From NCBI GenBank assembly GCA_910574455.1, contig CAJSYZ010000009.1, forward strand, positions 3,179,040 through 3,243,039: a stretch of 64,000 nt of DNA, written 5' to 3'. The translations under genes were made by a program, and so were the position numbers. Shown here piece after piece: positions 11,396 through 24,274 of the stretch; within the stretch, counting starts at the first letter, position 1, and the number at the start of each line of letters is the position of its first letter. Source of the stretch: Trichaptum fuscoviolaceum (taxonomy: Eukaryota; Basidiomycota; Agaricomycetes; Hymenochaetales; Trichaptaceae). The notes beneath the pieces were generated by a model. The model had not been told where the DNA came from. It made no database searches and saw only the letters and a list, made by a program, of their open reading frames with translations.

Positions 11396-13132
11396 TCAGT
11401 AGCCAGCATACTGCGTCAGTACGTCTTCTGTGGTCTCCCTCGAATTGAAGTGCATACGAGGCTGTGATTCGTCAAATGTTAGGGTCCAGAAGCCCTGGTT
11501 TTCTCAGTCAATATCTCCCATCACAAGCACATGCGAGTGGAAGAACTGACCTCCCATACTTTGCGATTGATACCAAGGATTCTCAGGGATTTGTTTGTCT
11601 CGTTGTTCATGATACACCTGGCTAGATCACTGGGAATACCTAGCTTTCTCTGCTGCCGATTTACAATGCTGAGATGAAATGCACGAATGTTCTTCGTGTG
11701 TTGGAGTAAGTCTCCTGAACTCAACTGCATCTATGTATGTCCGAAGTATAAGTCGTCTATCTGAGAATAGGTATAAGGAAGGGCTTAGACATACGTAGGC
11801 ATTTTTCCGTGCTGAAACTGAGATCACCTCAAGGCTCCTGCACGTGTCCGTCAACAGCTTCAGTTTACGAGTTCCAACGAAAGCATCTCTCATCAGCAGT
11901 ACGCGTAGTGTATTTGAGTGTCTCGATACAAGATGATCTATGAAGCCGTCATAGCTAATATGTGGGCCACGGTGATTTTCGTCCCTATCATCGCAGATGA
12001 TTTCCAGGCAATCAAGTGGTGAATGCGAGACGAGACGTCTGATCCATTTACACATATTCAGAGTGTATTGTTTGCTTGAAATATATGCGTGCGTAATTTT
12101 GAGACGCCGTAGAGACATGATCTTCGGAAGTTTCTTAGGATTCGTTAATTGCTGAAATGTATGAATCAAGGTATGAAGATCGGAGTTGGTACAAGCAACT
12201 TACTGGGAAGTGGAATATCTCTAGTGTCTGGACTCGAGGAAGATTTGATATGAACGCGAAAATGTCATCGTATTTCAATGCATAAGCTATGCCAATAGAA
12301 AAATGGTGTAGTCCCTGTGAAACAGGCGATAACGATGCGAGTATACCAGGAGTGACTGAGCCACAGTCATCCTGATCATCGTAGTCAGCCCACCTCCAGC
12401 ATACAATTTTTTTACTTCTCGCACCTCCAGGCGCAATGTCAGCAGTTGTCGATCAAGCTGCTTCAACGCTTCGGGCAGGTTCAGAAGGACTCTGGGACTG
12501 GGACTTGCTAATGTCAAATGTCGTAGCTCTTTGAGCTCCGGAGGCGGTATGGAGCAAGGCATCTCCCCGGTGTTCACCTTCAAATGAAGGCTAGTAAGAC
12601 CGAGAATTTTGGGAAGAAGACCAATGACAGAGTGAGTCAATGCGAGGTCACTGACGAGAGGACGCCAGCTGAGTGCTCGGAGATTTGTATATCTCATAAT
12701 AATTTTCTCCAGAAGATGTGCAGTCTGTTGAGCCATTTCCTTCCACCCAGTATTCATCATACTACCTGTCGAGTAGGCCAAGCACGACTAAGCTCGAATG
12801 CGCTAGGTAGATTGTATTATGAACAAACCGACAACTTCGAATTCTTGCACATGAGGTGCATTTCGCGGCAAACAAGAGGAGGTAACTTTGTCATAAAATG
12901 TCTTGAATACATCTGAGATGCGGTAAAGCAGTAGTGCGAATATTGAACTTACAATTGCTTCGTTTTCCCTATCAACGTCGCGAATGTCGAATACAGACGA
13001 GATAGTAAGTTTTCTATACAGCTCAGGGGAGAACGCTGCATTGAATGCTTTACAGACTGAGCACAACGTAGACAAGGTGGTCTTGTCGTCTGATAGCTGC
13101 CATGCTATACGTCTGAGAGCCTCTGTGTCCAT
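11396..13132 (-). CDS. F-box-like protein with leucine-rich region
   Basis: Probable substrate adaptor of an SCF ubiquitin ligase. ATG 13132 gives MDTEALRRIAWQLSDDKTTL, then LCSVCKAFNAAFSPELYRKL, the usual F-box order seen in basidiomycete proteins of this type. Later exons contain repeated Leu-spaced segments (LRALSW, LTSLHLKVN, LKELRHLTLASPSPRVLLNL, LRVLLMRDAF, LEVISVSA) fitting a leucine-rich fold. The last exon begins after a donor near 11547 and ends ...TQYAG-Tyr-stop at 11396-11398. The phase of that last junction is uncertain. No specific substrate can be inferred. Confidence 0.68.
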
Positions 13133-13526
13133 ACGATCAGTGTCGACAGAGTCGATGAAACCTCGCGGGCGTGCCGCGCACGGCGTTGACGTGTTACTAG
13201 TATTTGCCTTTATTTGCCTTCAAGGACTCTACTCAAAATCTCAAACCGAACCGTCTTGAAGTCTGCTATCATCTTCGTCTCATACAAATACATTAAGAAC
13301 AGCTCTCACTCTGTACTTCAAACGCAATGCGTCTAGGCAAAACATCAAATCAATAAAGCTTGGACACAACTACGACATCAAAGACAAAGCGAAGAACGAA
13401 CGGGCACAAAAGATTAGGGATTAAAAGAAAACTTTGTCCGAAGTACGAGAACGATAAAGCAAGACAAGGGGGAGGATTAAAATGGTGTTGTAGCTCAGGG
13501 AAGGAATTTGAGGGATGGAGGATGTA
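13133..13526. other. Upstream region of the F-box gene
   Basis: About 390 bp between two minus-strand genes. No coding region or clear regulatory motif is recognised. Confidence 0.35.
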
Positions 13527-14145
13527 TCAAGCGTGGACACTGCTGTTGTGGCTCTGGCTCTCGGGGATATTCTCTTTACACTCCTCGCCATCGGGTTCAA
13601 CGCGAGCCTTCTTGTCGGCTCTGGGAATCTCCGAGAGGTCTTGGTCGTCCCAAATTCCGGCAAAACGCTTTCTCTTTCGACTAGTCGGACTGGCAAACGA
13701 AATTGAGAGCGACAAGTCTTCAGTCGCCTGCAAAAAACCTGTCAGCCTCTGCTCATGTTCATACTGCTAGACGGTCTGCAACTCACAAATGTCGTGTTGA
13801 CTTCCTCGCATGAGGCTGTTGCAGCCCTCAACTTTCCGATCTTCTTGGCTTCTGTGGAGCAAATTGCCGATTGTAAGCTGGGAGAATCATTATTTTTCAA
13901 AAATACGAGTGCGACTTACGAGCTTCGGCTTTCTTTTGAAGCTTCTCGAGGACTTTCTCCTTGTCGTTAAGCCTCTTTGTCAACGCACGAAGCTGCTTGC
14001 CCTTCTTGTCAGCAATGACCTGCTTCCTGTCGAGAAGCTTGCCAAGCGTCTGTGCTTTGCTCGTGATCTCCTTCAGCTGGCAAGCCAGCCCCTTAATTTC
14101 CTCGAGGGCGACACGAAATGTAAAGCTGGTACGAGACTCTGTCAT
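13527..14145 (-). CDS. Small coiled-coil protein with basic motif, unknown function
   Basis: Three exons (14145-13920, 13851-13787, 13727-13527) sum to 492 nt, in frame, for 163 residues. The N-terminal 90 residues are heptad-like and very Lys/Leu/Glu-rich (LTKRLNDKEKVLEKLQKKAE), a coiled coil. The C-terminal exon has a basic cluster SRKRKRFAG followed by acidic and Pro/Ser-rich sequence, so a nuclear protein is plausible. Start 14145 (MTESRTSF) was chosen over ATG 14214 because the extra 23 residues look non-coding. It is divergent from another coiled-coil gene about 300 bp away. Confidence 0.6.
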
Positions 14146-14441
14146 CAGAAGATGGAAAGAACAGAAGAGAGGGGAAATTGGGGATTCAATGCGAGTGCCT
14201 AGCGAATTCTCCACTGGAAGCTAATCTTTTATTCACGTCGAGGACTGATAACGCTGGCTGACCTGGCAGCTCCTCAGTGACGACAGTTTGAAACGACACG
14301 ATAAGGGACAGAACTGAGTCTGCCAGCCACTCTTATCTTCATCTTATGTTCCGTAATAAACTGTCTGGTACTACCAACTGCACGCTCCCCAACCTCTTCC
14401 CCCCACTATCTGCGGGCGACCACACCTACAGTTACAGATAC

Positions 14442-15027
14442 ATGTCCTGCGAAAATCTTCCTCTCGACTTCTTCCCAAAACATACTCCATACGAAATTCC
14501 ACCTTCTGCCTTGTCCGTCAACCCACACACGATGCGTATTCGCAAGCAGAACCACTTCCAGGCGCCCATCTTCGTCCGCGAATCCTTTGAGGTTGTCGTG
14601 CCGTCCTCGCCCCTGACGGACATCGGCAGTACCGCCGTCACAACAGCAGAGGAAGTGCCCGCCGCGCAAGTCGAGCGCTCTCTAAACGAACTTGCGGTCA
14701 CTATGAAGCTCGCAGAATCGCGTATAAACCATGTCGTAACAATGCGCGAGCGGCAAGCCACCATTGTTGCCAGCCGTGAGCGCCTCATCGACCAGCTCGA
14801 TGAAGAAGTCGGTCGATTGGATCGGGAGATGATCTCGGTTCAGGAGAAAATTGCTGGTGTGGAAAGCGAAATCGTGAAGGTCAAGACGGAATTAGGCATC
14901 CTTCCATGTAAGTTTCGATATCCTCGACTGTAATTATGTGTCTTATACTCGCATTGTAGTCCGCCCTCGTTCAAATGACGGATGGAGGCGCTCCTTTAGA
15001 TTCACTTTCCCCTCTCTCCGATCCTAA
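14442..15027 (+). CDS. Coiled-coil protein, unknown function
   Basis: Two exons: first to 14907, second 14960-15027, joined by a 52-nt GT-AG intron in phase 1. Starts possible at 14346, 14442 and 14532; 14442 (MSCENLPLDFFPKH) is chosen as a compromise. The middle (SLNELAVTMKLAESRI to KVKTELGILP) is a long amphipathic helix with regular Leu/Ile/Val and charged residues. The C-terminus after the intron is short and basic (FRPRSNDGWRRSFRFTF). No known family was recognised. The divergent arrangement with the coiled-coil gene on the left suggests a shared promoter. Confidence 0.55.
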
Positions 15028-15316
15028 GTCGACTGGTCGGGTTTGCTTTCCATATTACTGGTTTCGTCTCTCGTATGCCTCTTCATTTCTCGTGCCGTTT
15101 CCCCGTTTATGTTTGCTTCGCATAAGTATTCTTGTGAATGCAATCATTCATAGATCTTAAATGCCTATAATTACATAATTCCTTTGGACATAAATTCTTC
15201 GTGACCCGTGCTAAGCTCAACCCTATGGTAAGAAATCGACACCGTATAGAAACCATTGAATAAATAGAAATGGGGGTATAGATCGTAAAAAGACGTTAAG
15301 CGAAGTGACAACTTCA

Positions 15317-17730
15317 TTAGTGCTCCCTCTTGAATCGCACATAACCGGTATCTTCAACTGGACCGTAGCTTCCTCCCGGGAATGCCTGCTGGTTATAGAT
15401 GTCTTCCGCGGTGCTAGTATTGAACGAGACCTCAGCGGTCACACCATTCGCTGGTGCGTACCACCAGAGCGTGGTGACACCAACTGGGAAGGTATATGTC
15501 GCCTAGTACATGTTTAGATGAACACCGAAACGTTCGGAGTCAATGTCGGGAATAGCTTACCTGCATTCCGCGGAATTCGATTGTTGTTTTGATGGGCTGC
15601 GGATTCCATGCGCCATTGGTATTATCCGCCCTAGACATCTAAGTTAGACATTGGGAGAATTAAGGAGGTCAAGGTTCGCACCAGTTCAATACAACGAGGG
15701 AGTAACGGTTCCAATCCGAGGGGTTGACACGTCCGGTTTCGTATGCACCGACGATGAGGCCCCAGCTCATAGAGCCTTGGACAGAGACACCGATGCGTTT
15801 ACCCCATGGTCCACCTACATCGCGCGGAAGAACGCCTTTAGATGCTTGAGCCATTGAATAGACTAAAGTGCGAAAAAAAATTCAATCGACAGATCAAATA
15901 GTTGAGAGGCATCCGCAAACTCACATTCTTGATTAACGCTCCATGATCCATCACTGTTTATTTGTACAACACCTCGACACCCACCACCACAGCTATTGGA
16001 GGAAGGTAGCTCTGGATGGCCACTCCCGTCAAGAGCAAGGTTCCACATTAAAGCGGCGTGCGAGTTGTAAGTGATTGAACCAATGAACCTAAAATGACAT
16101 AATATGAGTAAGGATTTAGCATATCTGTGACATTTTACTGACAGATTGTCCATATACCACTGTTCATATCAGGTCAGAAGTATCAGCCAACTAGACTAGA
16201 AGCGTACACACCTTTATATCACTCCACCAATCAGAACCAATTGTACCAGAGCACTCAGTGAAGTATATTTCTTTCTGAGGAAATTGAGTATGGAAGTCAT
16301 TCTGATCGCTCACACTGCCGGCATAACAGTGGAAAGCAACACCAGCAAATGCATCTCCAGCTTGTTGCATCTACAAACATTTTTAAATCGGCAATGCCAA
16401 CAAACATATGGCTCCCAATACTCACGAGCTGCACGGGGTACGCGGATGCATCGTCCCAATTATGTTCGTATCCAATGATACGTACTCCAGAGAACCCATT
16501 GTTGTTGAGAAGAGTGCGTAGTGCAGTACCGATCTGCGCTTCTTGAGAGGCAGTGATCAGTGCCGATGGATATGTCGGGTTGCTATTCTGGGGCTCGTTC
16601 TTAAGACACATGACATAGTAATATTTAGCTAAGGTTTCGGCGCACTGGTCTGAATCATCTACCTGAATAGAGATAGCATATGGAGTTATACCCTCGCTGT
16701 TGAAGCCTTGTACACACTTCAATAGATAGTTGGCATCTGAAAGACGGTGAGCTATGATCCCCGATATAGAGACTCGCAATAGAATACGCACAAATGCTAA
16801 CGTATTGCGACGAGATTGAGCCCCCATCCATGGTGCCTGTGGTTTTCATCCAGCCGGGCTTCGTATTGTCAGCTGAGAAGTAAGGTTATTTTAGGGGACG
16901 GGCTCACGGGAGACCAAGGGACGATATGAACTTTAAGAAGGCTGTTGAGAGACATAATATCCTTGATGACAGAGAATACATAGGAAGGTGCTCTATTGAT
17001 GCTGAAAGCACCGAAGGATGTGTCACCGCTCTTATCGTCATAGCTATAAGCTGGGAGAAAGAACTTTGAAGTGAGTGTTCATAGTATGCATATGATTTGA
17101 AAAAGCGATTGGCACCTGATGCAGAGAAATCACTGGCACCTAATGGAACGCGAAGATACGATAAGCCAGCGGCATTTTGCCCGTCCGTGGCTTGTTAATG
17201 AATTTAGACGATAGGAGACAAGAATAGCATAAGTCTAATGTTAGCTCACGGACGAATAGGTATCCTAGGAGACTCCAATAGTTTGCTGAATTCTGGTTCT
17301 GTTCACACGTGAGCTAACGAGCAGGTTCTAATGATGTCATATCATACCTTCAAATTATTCAGAAGTTGTGCTGACGAGTCGGCTAGTATAGAAAGAAGTG
17401 ATTAGTGGGAGAGCCTCAGGCACAAAAGTCAATATCATACTCAGAGACGCCCCAAATCCCCAAACGGATTGAAACGTAGACGAATCAGTGACAACTATAT
17501 CAGCAGCACCGGTGGGACCGGGTGAAACGAAGTTTATAGGGTTAGGAGACAAGTTCTCGTATGTGAAAAGCGTGCTCCTGTCCCAGGTTGTTGAATACTG
17601 TTCCGACTATGATGAGCAGCTAGTCGTGGTGAATGAATAGGTATGTAAAAGAACGTACAATATCGTAAATTTGCTGTGCAGTAACGAAATTGAACAAGAG
17701 AAGAAGTGAAGCTAGGTATGTGATAGTCAT
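15317..17730 (-). CDS. Secreted GH30 endo-beta-1,6-glucanase-like protein
   Basis: Retaining glycoside hydrolase acting on fungal cell-wall beta-1,6-glucan, by family. ATG 17730 opens a signal peptide (MTITYLASLLLLFNFVTAQQ). Many short exons follow. Blocks in order: VTDSSTFQSVWGFGASLS; SYDDKSGDTSFGAFSINRAP; VPWSPPGWMKTTGTMDGGSI; the acid/base Glu in KNEPQNSNPTYPSA; RIIGYEHNWDDASAYPVQL; the nucleophile Glu in IYFTECSGTIGSDWW; then a beta-sandwich C-terminus with YSMAQASKGVLP and TLWWYAPANG. The stop is at 15317-15319. Both catalytic Glu residues are present, so the enzyme should be active. Confidence 0.85.
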
Positions 17731-19497
17731 GGCCGGGAAACAGATAGACTCAGAATAGAACACAACAAACGAAACAAACCGAAGCTTCAGTTCAGTGTGG
17801 CTGACAGGGAGGCTGACCGTTGACAACGGGCGAATTTATACCACGAAGTCAACACAAAACAGCTTTCCATTTCGTGCATCGGCAGAGCTGATCGCATTGG
17901 GCATTGTGAGTAGGAGATTCGTGTCAGGAGCGCGGCGGCGAAATTCTGCGAAGTCGAAGCAGCGTTGTGGCAGGTGATTTGATAGTCCAGTAGCAGGAAG
18001 CACCGACGAGCAAGCATTTGCCAGTAGACTTGGAGTGGGCGACTCATTTCGTTTACGAATGTCGCGTGTTTACGTTGAAGCGAGACAACGAGCGGGCTAG
18101 GCAAACATAGAGAACCCCCTTAGTTCGGCTGATAAATGGAAGGATAGGATATGAAAGTCTGTAAATAACATGGCTGACAACAGATACGTAAGTGAAAAAA
18201 CCTACTATTAGACATGATTTAGGAGTCTCGGCCAGCAGAAGACTCCAGACGTCCCGTCAGATGGCCACGACTCTACTAGTAGTAGCTCTAGCTCGGAAAA
18301 AGGCGTCAGACCTATCCCTCACATGCAAAATTGTGCGGACAACGGAGTGCTTCTCGAAGCATTCCATAGGAGTGTTATCCAGTAGTCATGCAGCATATGA
18401 GTCCAGCTCGCACTCCTAGAAATAGAATGTACTGATGTCTATTAACGAGCAGCACATGGAGGTTGGTGTTAGGAGTTGCCGCAGCTACCAGACTCGGAGC
18501 CGAAAACGGATTACTAGTACTTAGTAGTCGTGAGAACTTGAATCCCAAGAAGTGGTTTTCAGTGAATTTCGATCATATTATCCTTCCGGTGATTCCTAGA
18601 GTGGACTCCGGCTTCCGATAGGCCAAGTAAGGCATACGCTATCTGGTATTTACTTGTTGTACTAATGCTTTTCTATTCTCCGGTTATCAAGACTTGCCGC
18701 ACGATTGCTCGTAAATACAGTATGTAGTCGTCAGAATAAGAAGGGGAACCAATGTGGCATTGTGCGAAACTTACAATAGATTACGCATTGATTCGGATGC
18801 CAGACTGAGCCAGATGTCTGTGAGTAATTCGAATGAAACTATTCATCGCAGGCTTCATTATGTCTGCGCCAGCGCATCGGGACGAAATTTGGGAAGGCAA
18901 TAAATGTGCTTGATGTGCAATGGTATCTGAAATTCGGCGATTGGACAAACATAAACAACACACGCAGATCCAATGTGCCTGACTTTCAAACGCTTGCCTT
19001 GTCACCATGAACCTTCCTTCACTCAGTGCACGGGGATTTATGACCCATGTGCGTAAATCTATGCAGAAGTCAGTGGCGGCAAATAAAAAAAATTGATGTA
19101 GCAAATGCGTACGCGCTGGCAGTAAGAGTAGCGATGTAGATCCGATTGAAGGTTGTCAGTGAGGGTAGGGACAGCGAAAATAGAGAAAAGCCTCGGTTGA
19201 CTCGTGTAATTATGTAGACCCGATCACTCTATACAGAACGGGCGGTCGAAGCTGGTACTTTATGAAAGACACGCTCCAGATCCACGTAGAAACGAAGTCA
19301 GAGGCCGGTGTCAGCGGATAGAACCAATAGCTAGATGGCTGCGAAGCCCGTAGCGTGAATTCAGAGCGCCGCGGCCCCGAACGATCGACCAGCGTTGTCA
19401 AGTTCTAATAATTCGACTTCGAGAGTGCGCTATGTCATCTCTGCTTCTCCGCCAGCGAACAAGGGCTCCACCATACCAGTACATTGACCTTGAATAC
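17731..19497. other. Gene-poor stretch
   Basis: Promoter of the GH30 gene at the left, then about 1.5 kb without a convincing gene. CTAGTAGTAG-type short repeats occur near 18275. A minus-strand frame at 18781-19104 has a CVCCLC cluster but no recognised family. Confidence 0.35.
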
Positions 19498-20449
19498 TTA
19501 CATCAAAAGGGGAAATCCTAACGATGTAGCCAGCAGTCGATTAAAATTGGTGATAGAGGTAGGAAGGTTATGGACAGACCAAATAGTGAACCTGAGATTT
19601 TGTGCAAACAAGCGTCGCACCCGGAGAGCTCGGAAATGACAGCACATGCAGCTTTGAATAGGGGCATCACATTGAGGACATGGATTGATATCATCGAAGG
19701 CTGAGGCCAACAGCTGATGCAGGTTCACGCGAAAGGATGTTGTATGAGTTCCGGGTCGCCCGAATCGGACCAAGGTAGTATCGTCAATGAAAAAAGTGTT
19801 TTTGTTGACAGTCAACTGGCGACCAAAAGTACAGCAGAAATTTTCCAGAGGCATTGATGACCTAAGTGTTACAAGACTAGTTCCAATTGTAAGGTTATGA
19901 CGTTGACATATTTGTTCGAAGTCTCGTTCGCGGGTGGAAACGAGTGCGTAGAAACCCTTTAGGACTATCTGTCTTAACGCGTAAAACTTCGGTAGCGAGG
20001 TTTGGGGCTTTCGCGTCCATGAGTCAGGTGAGATAGGTCGGTATAATTATGAGCGAGTCTCCTCGTGCCGTCAATGGGGTCGTTAAATGTTTCTCGTACG
20101 TGTAAAATATTCAAGAAAGTGAGACTCACCGTGACGTTCAGTTCGTCCAAGCACATCCAATTCATCAATGTCCGCTCTTTCCCCGAGTTTCCATGCGCCA
20201 ACGTTGCTATCAGAGCATAGCTCACAAAATCGATAGCTTAATCCTTCAGTATATCATGCTGGTCAAAGTGTAACTCAGACTGTCAAAAGAGTTTTCGCAT
20301 CCAAACTTAGCCAGGAAACGCTTTCGCCAGATCGTGGTCAGCACCAATTTCGCGGCTGATATCGGGATGCAGGTAAGACCGTTCAGTAATTCAACAAAAG
20401 ATGTTGAGCTGTCTAGATAGCTCGTCTTGTATCGTGAGGTCTTAGTCAA
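19498..20449 (-). pseudogene. Possible eroded gene with cysteine cluster
   Basis: Three minus-strand frames (20246-20449, 19974-20225, 19498-19854) could be exons of one gene. The second ends in MNWMCLDELNVT at a possible GTGAGT donor. The third contains NPCPQCDAPIQSCMCC, a tight Cys cluster, in a 118-residue open frame. I cannot join all pieces into one clean model. The downstream minus strand (19210-19401) stays open in another frame. I suspect a decaying accessory or transposon-associated gene, but no family was identified. Confidence 0.3.
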
Positions 20450-20939
20450 TGAAGTGAGTGCTTAGTGCTCACCAACTAGAAGTTGGTGCCAGTGTGCTTG
20501 AACTTCCTTTTCGGGCGCTAGCACTGCCAGCCTGAGTGAGCCGGCGCATAACACATCCCGAGCTCTTGCCAGTGCCAGGATATAAGCTACTACATATATC
20601 GACTGAGTTTTGCTAGCCGATGCAGCTACTCACTGTACACGGTCAGCTAGTTGAGCGAGTAAGCATCTTGAACGCCCTTTCGGAATTGCGTCTGACTTGG
20701 TCCATCAAGGCACAGGCTCTGCTGCAACTTGACGGCATCACTTCTGCAAAATTTATATTGCAATAAGATTGCTGAAGTGGTCGAAGACAAGTCCATTGTC
20801 ACTGTACAACACTATAGTATCGAAATAGCACGAAGGTGACAGAATAGAAGCACATGGAACACCGACTTTGCGCTACCGGTGACTTACTCGTACTACTATC
20901 CATATGAACTACATACATACTATGTACATAGGCGGACTC
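20450..20939. other. No gene recognised
   Basis: 3' flank of the P450 gene. No supported feature is visible. Confidence 0.3.
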
Positions 20940-23227
20940 CTATCCTAGGTACTCGATTTCACGAATTAAATTTCTGTGAAACTCACTGCGCGGAACAATG
21001 CGACAGTTGTACGGTTTAGGGAGACTATAAAATGTGAAGAGTTAGCCTTCCTTCATGCAAAAAAAGACAATAGGAGTAAAAAAAAAAACCCCCCGGATTC
21101 ATGTTACCTGATAGCACCAGAAGTGAATTCCACCTTCGGGAGGGTTGCGTATCCAGTTGAAGGGTTAACAGGGGGTAAGATATCGAAGAGGGCCAGAGTG
21201 GAGACGATTGTGAGCCATACGATATCGTTAGCGAAATGACGACCCGGACAAACGCTACAGACCAGCGCCCATTAAGTGCGTGTACGAGGCAAAGTAGTGC
21301 ATAGAATGTACCGTCGTCCGAACCCGAATACTAATCTCGCTGGGTCAGCAGCTAGATCGTGCGCACCATCATTTTCCTTGTAGTTCATGAACCGGGAAGG
21401 CATGAAGCGTTCAGGATCGGAGAAGTATCGCTCATCTCGCATCATTTGCCTATTACCCGGAGAGGTTCAATAAAGCGTACAATTTGGAATGAAAGTGCAA
21501 ATTACCGACCACAAGTTAGTCATTATCATTGATCCGGCAGGGATTGTCCAGCCTTCGTAAACATCCTCCTCAACGGAACGATGCGGAATGCCTATGTTAA
21601 AGAACTAAGATAGATATGGCAACTTGTATTGTTGGGATACTCACCAAAGGGCGCGGGCGGATGGATACTGAAATGTTATCGTGTTGTGTATAAACAGCGG
21701 GCAAGAAATTTGAGCACTTTGACTACTTACCGGTATACCTCTTTCAGTATACAATCCACGAAGGGCAGCTGATCCTTGTCCTCAAATGACGGTAGTCTCT
21801 GATTAGACTCGATGAACCCATCAAGCTCTACATGCGCGCGATTGACAACCTCCGGGTGATGTATCATCATGAGGAAGAAAGTGTATAGTGCAGATTCCGA
21901 CTACCCATTCCTTAGTGCCTTTGTGAAAGGAAACAAAGAGCATCATACCGTTTCGGACCCGGCTGCGAATGGTTTGATTAGTGCGCAAGTCATAAGTTGG
22001 GATACGTCCAAAATTACCGAAGAATACGGCTGCCCCGAGGGCTCCAACGTCATCTTCTTCTTCGCAATCCTTGATGCCTTTGCTATCCATTATTTCTAGT
22101 AGGTTGGGAATGAATGCACTTTTTGCAGTCCCGTTTTCCTAAAAAAATGTTAAGGAGCTAGATTTCATGACGCACGAAGTGCCAGAGTCGTAACGCACCC
22201 GCTCCTTCCGGATCAGCGCAATAGGCACTTGGAAAGCCTTCAATGTTACTTCTTTGCCTTTGGCGAATAGGCTGGGAAAGCTCAGGCCAGGAAACCATGT
22301 CGGCACGTATTGAACTAAACGGTTCCAGATGATTTCATTTTGCTAAAGCTTATAACCACATGGATGGCGTACGGATAGGGAATAGATCCACCGGATGAGA
22401 TCCAGGAGTTCCGATGAATTTACAAAGCTCATCAACGTGTTCCATCAGTTCAACGACATCGTCATGTTCGGATGTAACCTCATGGCCGTAAGCAGTCAGG
22501 AACAGAGTCCGTGAGACCAGCCTGGTGGTCGTAAGCGGACTGGGAGTCACGAATAGTGTCAAAGATCCTTACCGATGAATAAGACTGCGAATATCTCCTT
22601 CGAAGTCGGTTAGATCTAAGATAAATTTATCGAGTTCTTTCCGAATATCCGGGCGAAGGGCAATAGACTCTTCTTGGCCAAAAGACGTTTGCATAAGCTG
22701 ACGATGTTTCCTCCATCTCTCGCCATAGTCCAACAAAGTCATCATCGACGCCATGCCTAATCTAGTTTATTCAGTTGTTAATCCGTAAGACTACCCATTT
22801 AGCTCAAAGCACAAAATACTCACAATTCACCACTCATCATTCTTGGGCGATCAGAATAGTTATGGCTGCGCTTTACAAGCAGGTCTCTAGCAATATCCAA
22901 GCTATTGCAAATGATTACAGGCCTGCCAAAGACATGTATGTAGAGAAGACGCCCTGGATGATGGATCGAAGCAGTGTATTAGCATCCACAACGAGAATGA
23001 AGAGAAACTTAGTCAAAACCGTAAGTCTTTCCCCATTCCGCGAATGTTCTCCATTGATATTCGACGGGAATTTTCAGAGCATGGCCGATGAGGAAATGGC
23101 TAGGAGGACTAGGTGGCAAATTCGAAGATGATCCTCTGCGAGTGTACACCAGAGCAGCGACAAACACTAGTACGGAGAGATAGAGAAGGGTGCCGTACGT
23201 GGTGCCGAGAGGAAGTAGCCCCAACAT
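20940..23227 (-). CDS. Cytochrome P450 monooxygenase (first of two)
   Basis: Membrane-anchored haem monooxygenase. ATG 23227 (MLGLLPLGTTYG) opens an N-terminal anchor, then a Pro-rich hinge (NLPPSPPSHFLIGHALKIP). Conserved parts in order: YGERWRKHRQLMQTSF (helix C), the oxygen-binding motif AGSET on a 14-nt exon (21949-21962), ESALYTFFLMMIHHPEVV, the ExxR pair in KEVYRW, ERYFSDPERFMPSRF, and the haem loop FGFGRR-VCPGRHFA split by an intron. The last exon ends ...REIEYLG at TAG 20940-20942. All key residues are present. The redox substrate is unknown. It runs in the same direction as a second P450 2 kb upstream. Confidence 0.85.
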
Positions 23228-23447
23228 GCTTTCTGATCCAGGTTGAGGGAAATCATGGATAACATGATTGTTATATAGGCCATTCCGCACAGCGAAGTGT
23301 AGCCTGGCTGCAGGCTTCAGTCTGCATTGTGATCGATGACGACGTGCTGAGGCACGATAGGGTGCATTTCATAACGATGTCCCGGAACGCGATCATCCAG
23401 CATCTGGTCTTCAATCCAACATATACTAGTGCAAAGGAACAAAACGA

Positions 23448-23580
23448 GCGATTTAGTCTCGTAACCAGACCAGGTTACTTATATGGGTCGCTTTGCTCGG
23501 AAGGTGTAACCGGTCTGGATTTCAAGGTTCAAATTTACAAGACTTTGCAGGGAGTTTGAAATATAATACAAATGAAGTAG
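23448..23580 (+). repeat. Left arm of inverted repeat with hairpin
   Basis: Inverted relative to 24139-24274. Contains a 13-bp stem, CCAGACC-A-GGTTAC (23465-23478) pairing with GTAACCGGTCTGG (23506-23518) around one bulged A. It ends in the best-conserved block TTACAAGACTTTGCAGGG. The arm lies in the upstream region of the first P450 gene. Confidence 0.8.
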
Positions 23581-24138
23581 CAGACCCAGTTATTGTAATG
23601 ACTAAGACGCGAGTAAAAAATAATGCCGCACGCTTTTTTGGTTGGCGTGACGTGAGGTCACACTGTGGCAACCGTGTGCCTTTGCGTAATCGATCGACGC
23701 GACGCGCTTAACGCGCGTCTACGTTGATCTCTTCGCTTCCCTGTATACTCACTTCTAATTTATCATGGATTCCAACTGTTTAACCTCTGATTTGTGCGAC
23801 GAGTGGATGACTTTCCGTAGGCTTTCTGTACTTTTACAGATTAGATGCGACCCTTTTTGACACCGCAAGTGTGCTTAGCAATGACCTTTTCCTATGGTTC
23901 CAAAGACCCCGGAACATATAAACACTGCCTTCATTGCCTTCCAAATCATCTAAAAATCTGTATTCTATTCCGCAAGCCTATACTACGGAAAGTCACCCAG
24001 TAACGTTGAAGGCAAGGGACGCGCGTTCTAGGTACGCGACTGCCGTGACACTCAGCTAATGTTAACTCAATTCTTTATTACATTCACATGACGACATCAG
24101 ACATTATTTTTGGAATTCAGGGGGAACCTATGAAATCA

Positions 24139-24274
24139 CTACTCCATTTGGATTAATTTCAAACTCCCTGCAAAGTCTTGTAATCGAAAACCTTGGAAAC
24201 CAGGCCAGCTACGCTGTGCTTGCTCCGCAAGCCGTATAAAGAAAGTAGCTTGGCCTGGTCACGAGGCTAGAGCG
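24139..24274 (-). repeat. Right arm of inverted repeat with hairpin
   Basis: Read on the minus strand it aligns along its whole length with 23448-23580. It has the matching stem CCAGGCC-A-AGCTAC with GTAGCTGGCCTGG, with the bulged A at the same place. The spacer between the arms is about 560 bp and holds no gene. Confidence 0.8.

Noticed and set aside
14346..14441. Upstream start of the plus-strand coiled-coil gene
   Set aside because: The extra residues (Cys/Ser/Thr-rich) look like leader sequence; not excluded.
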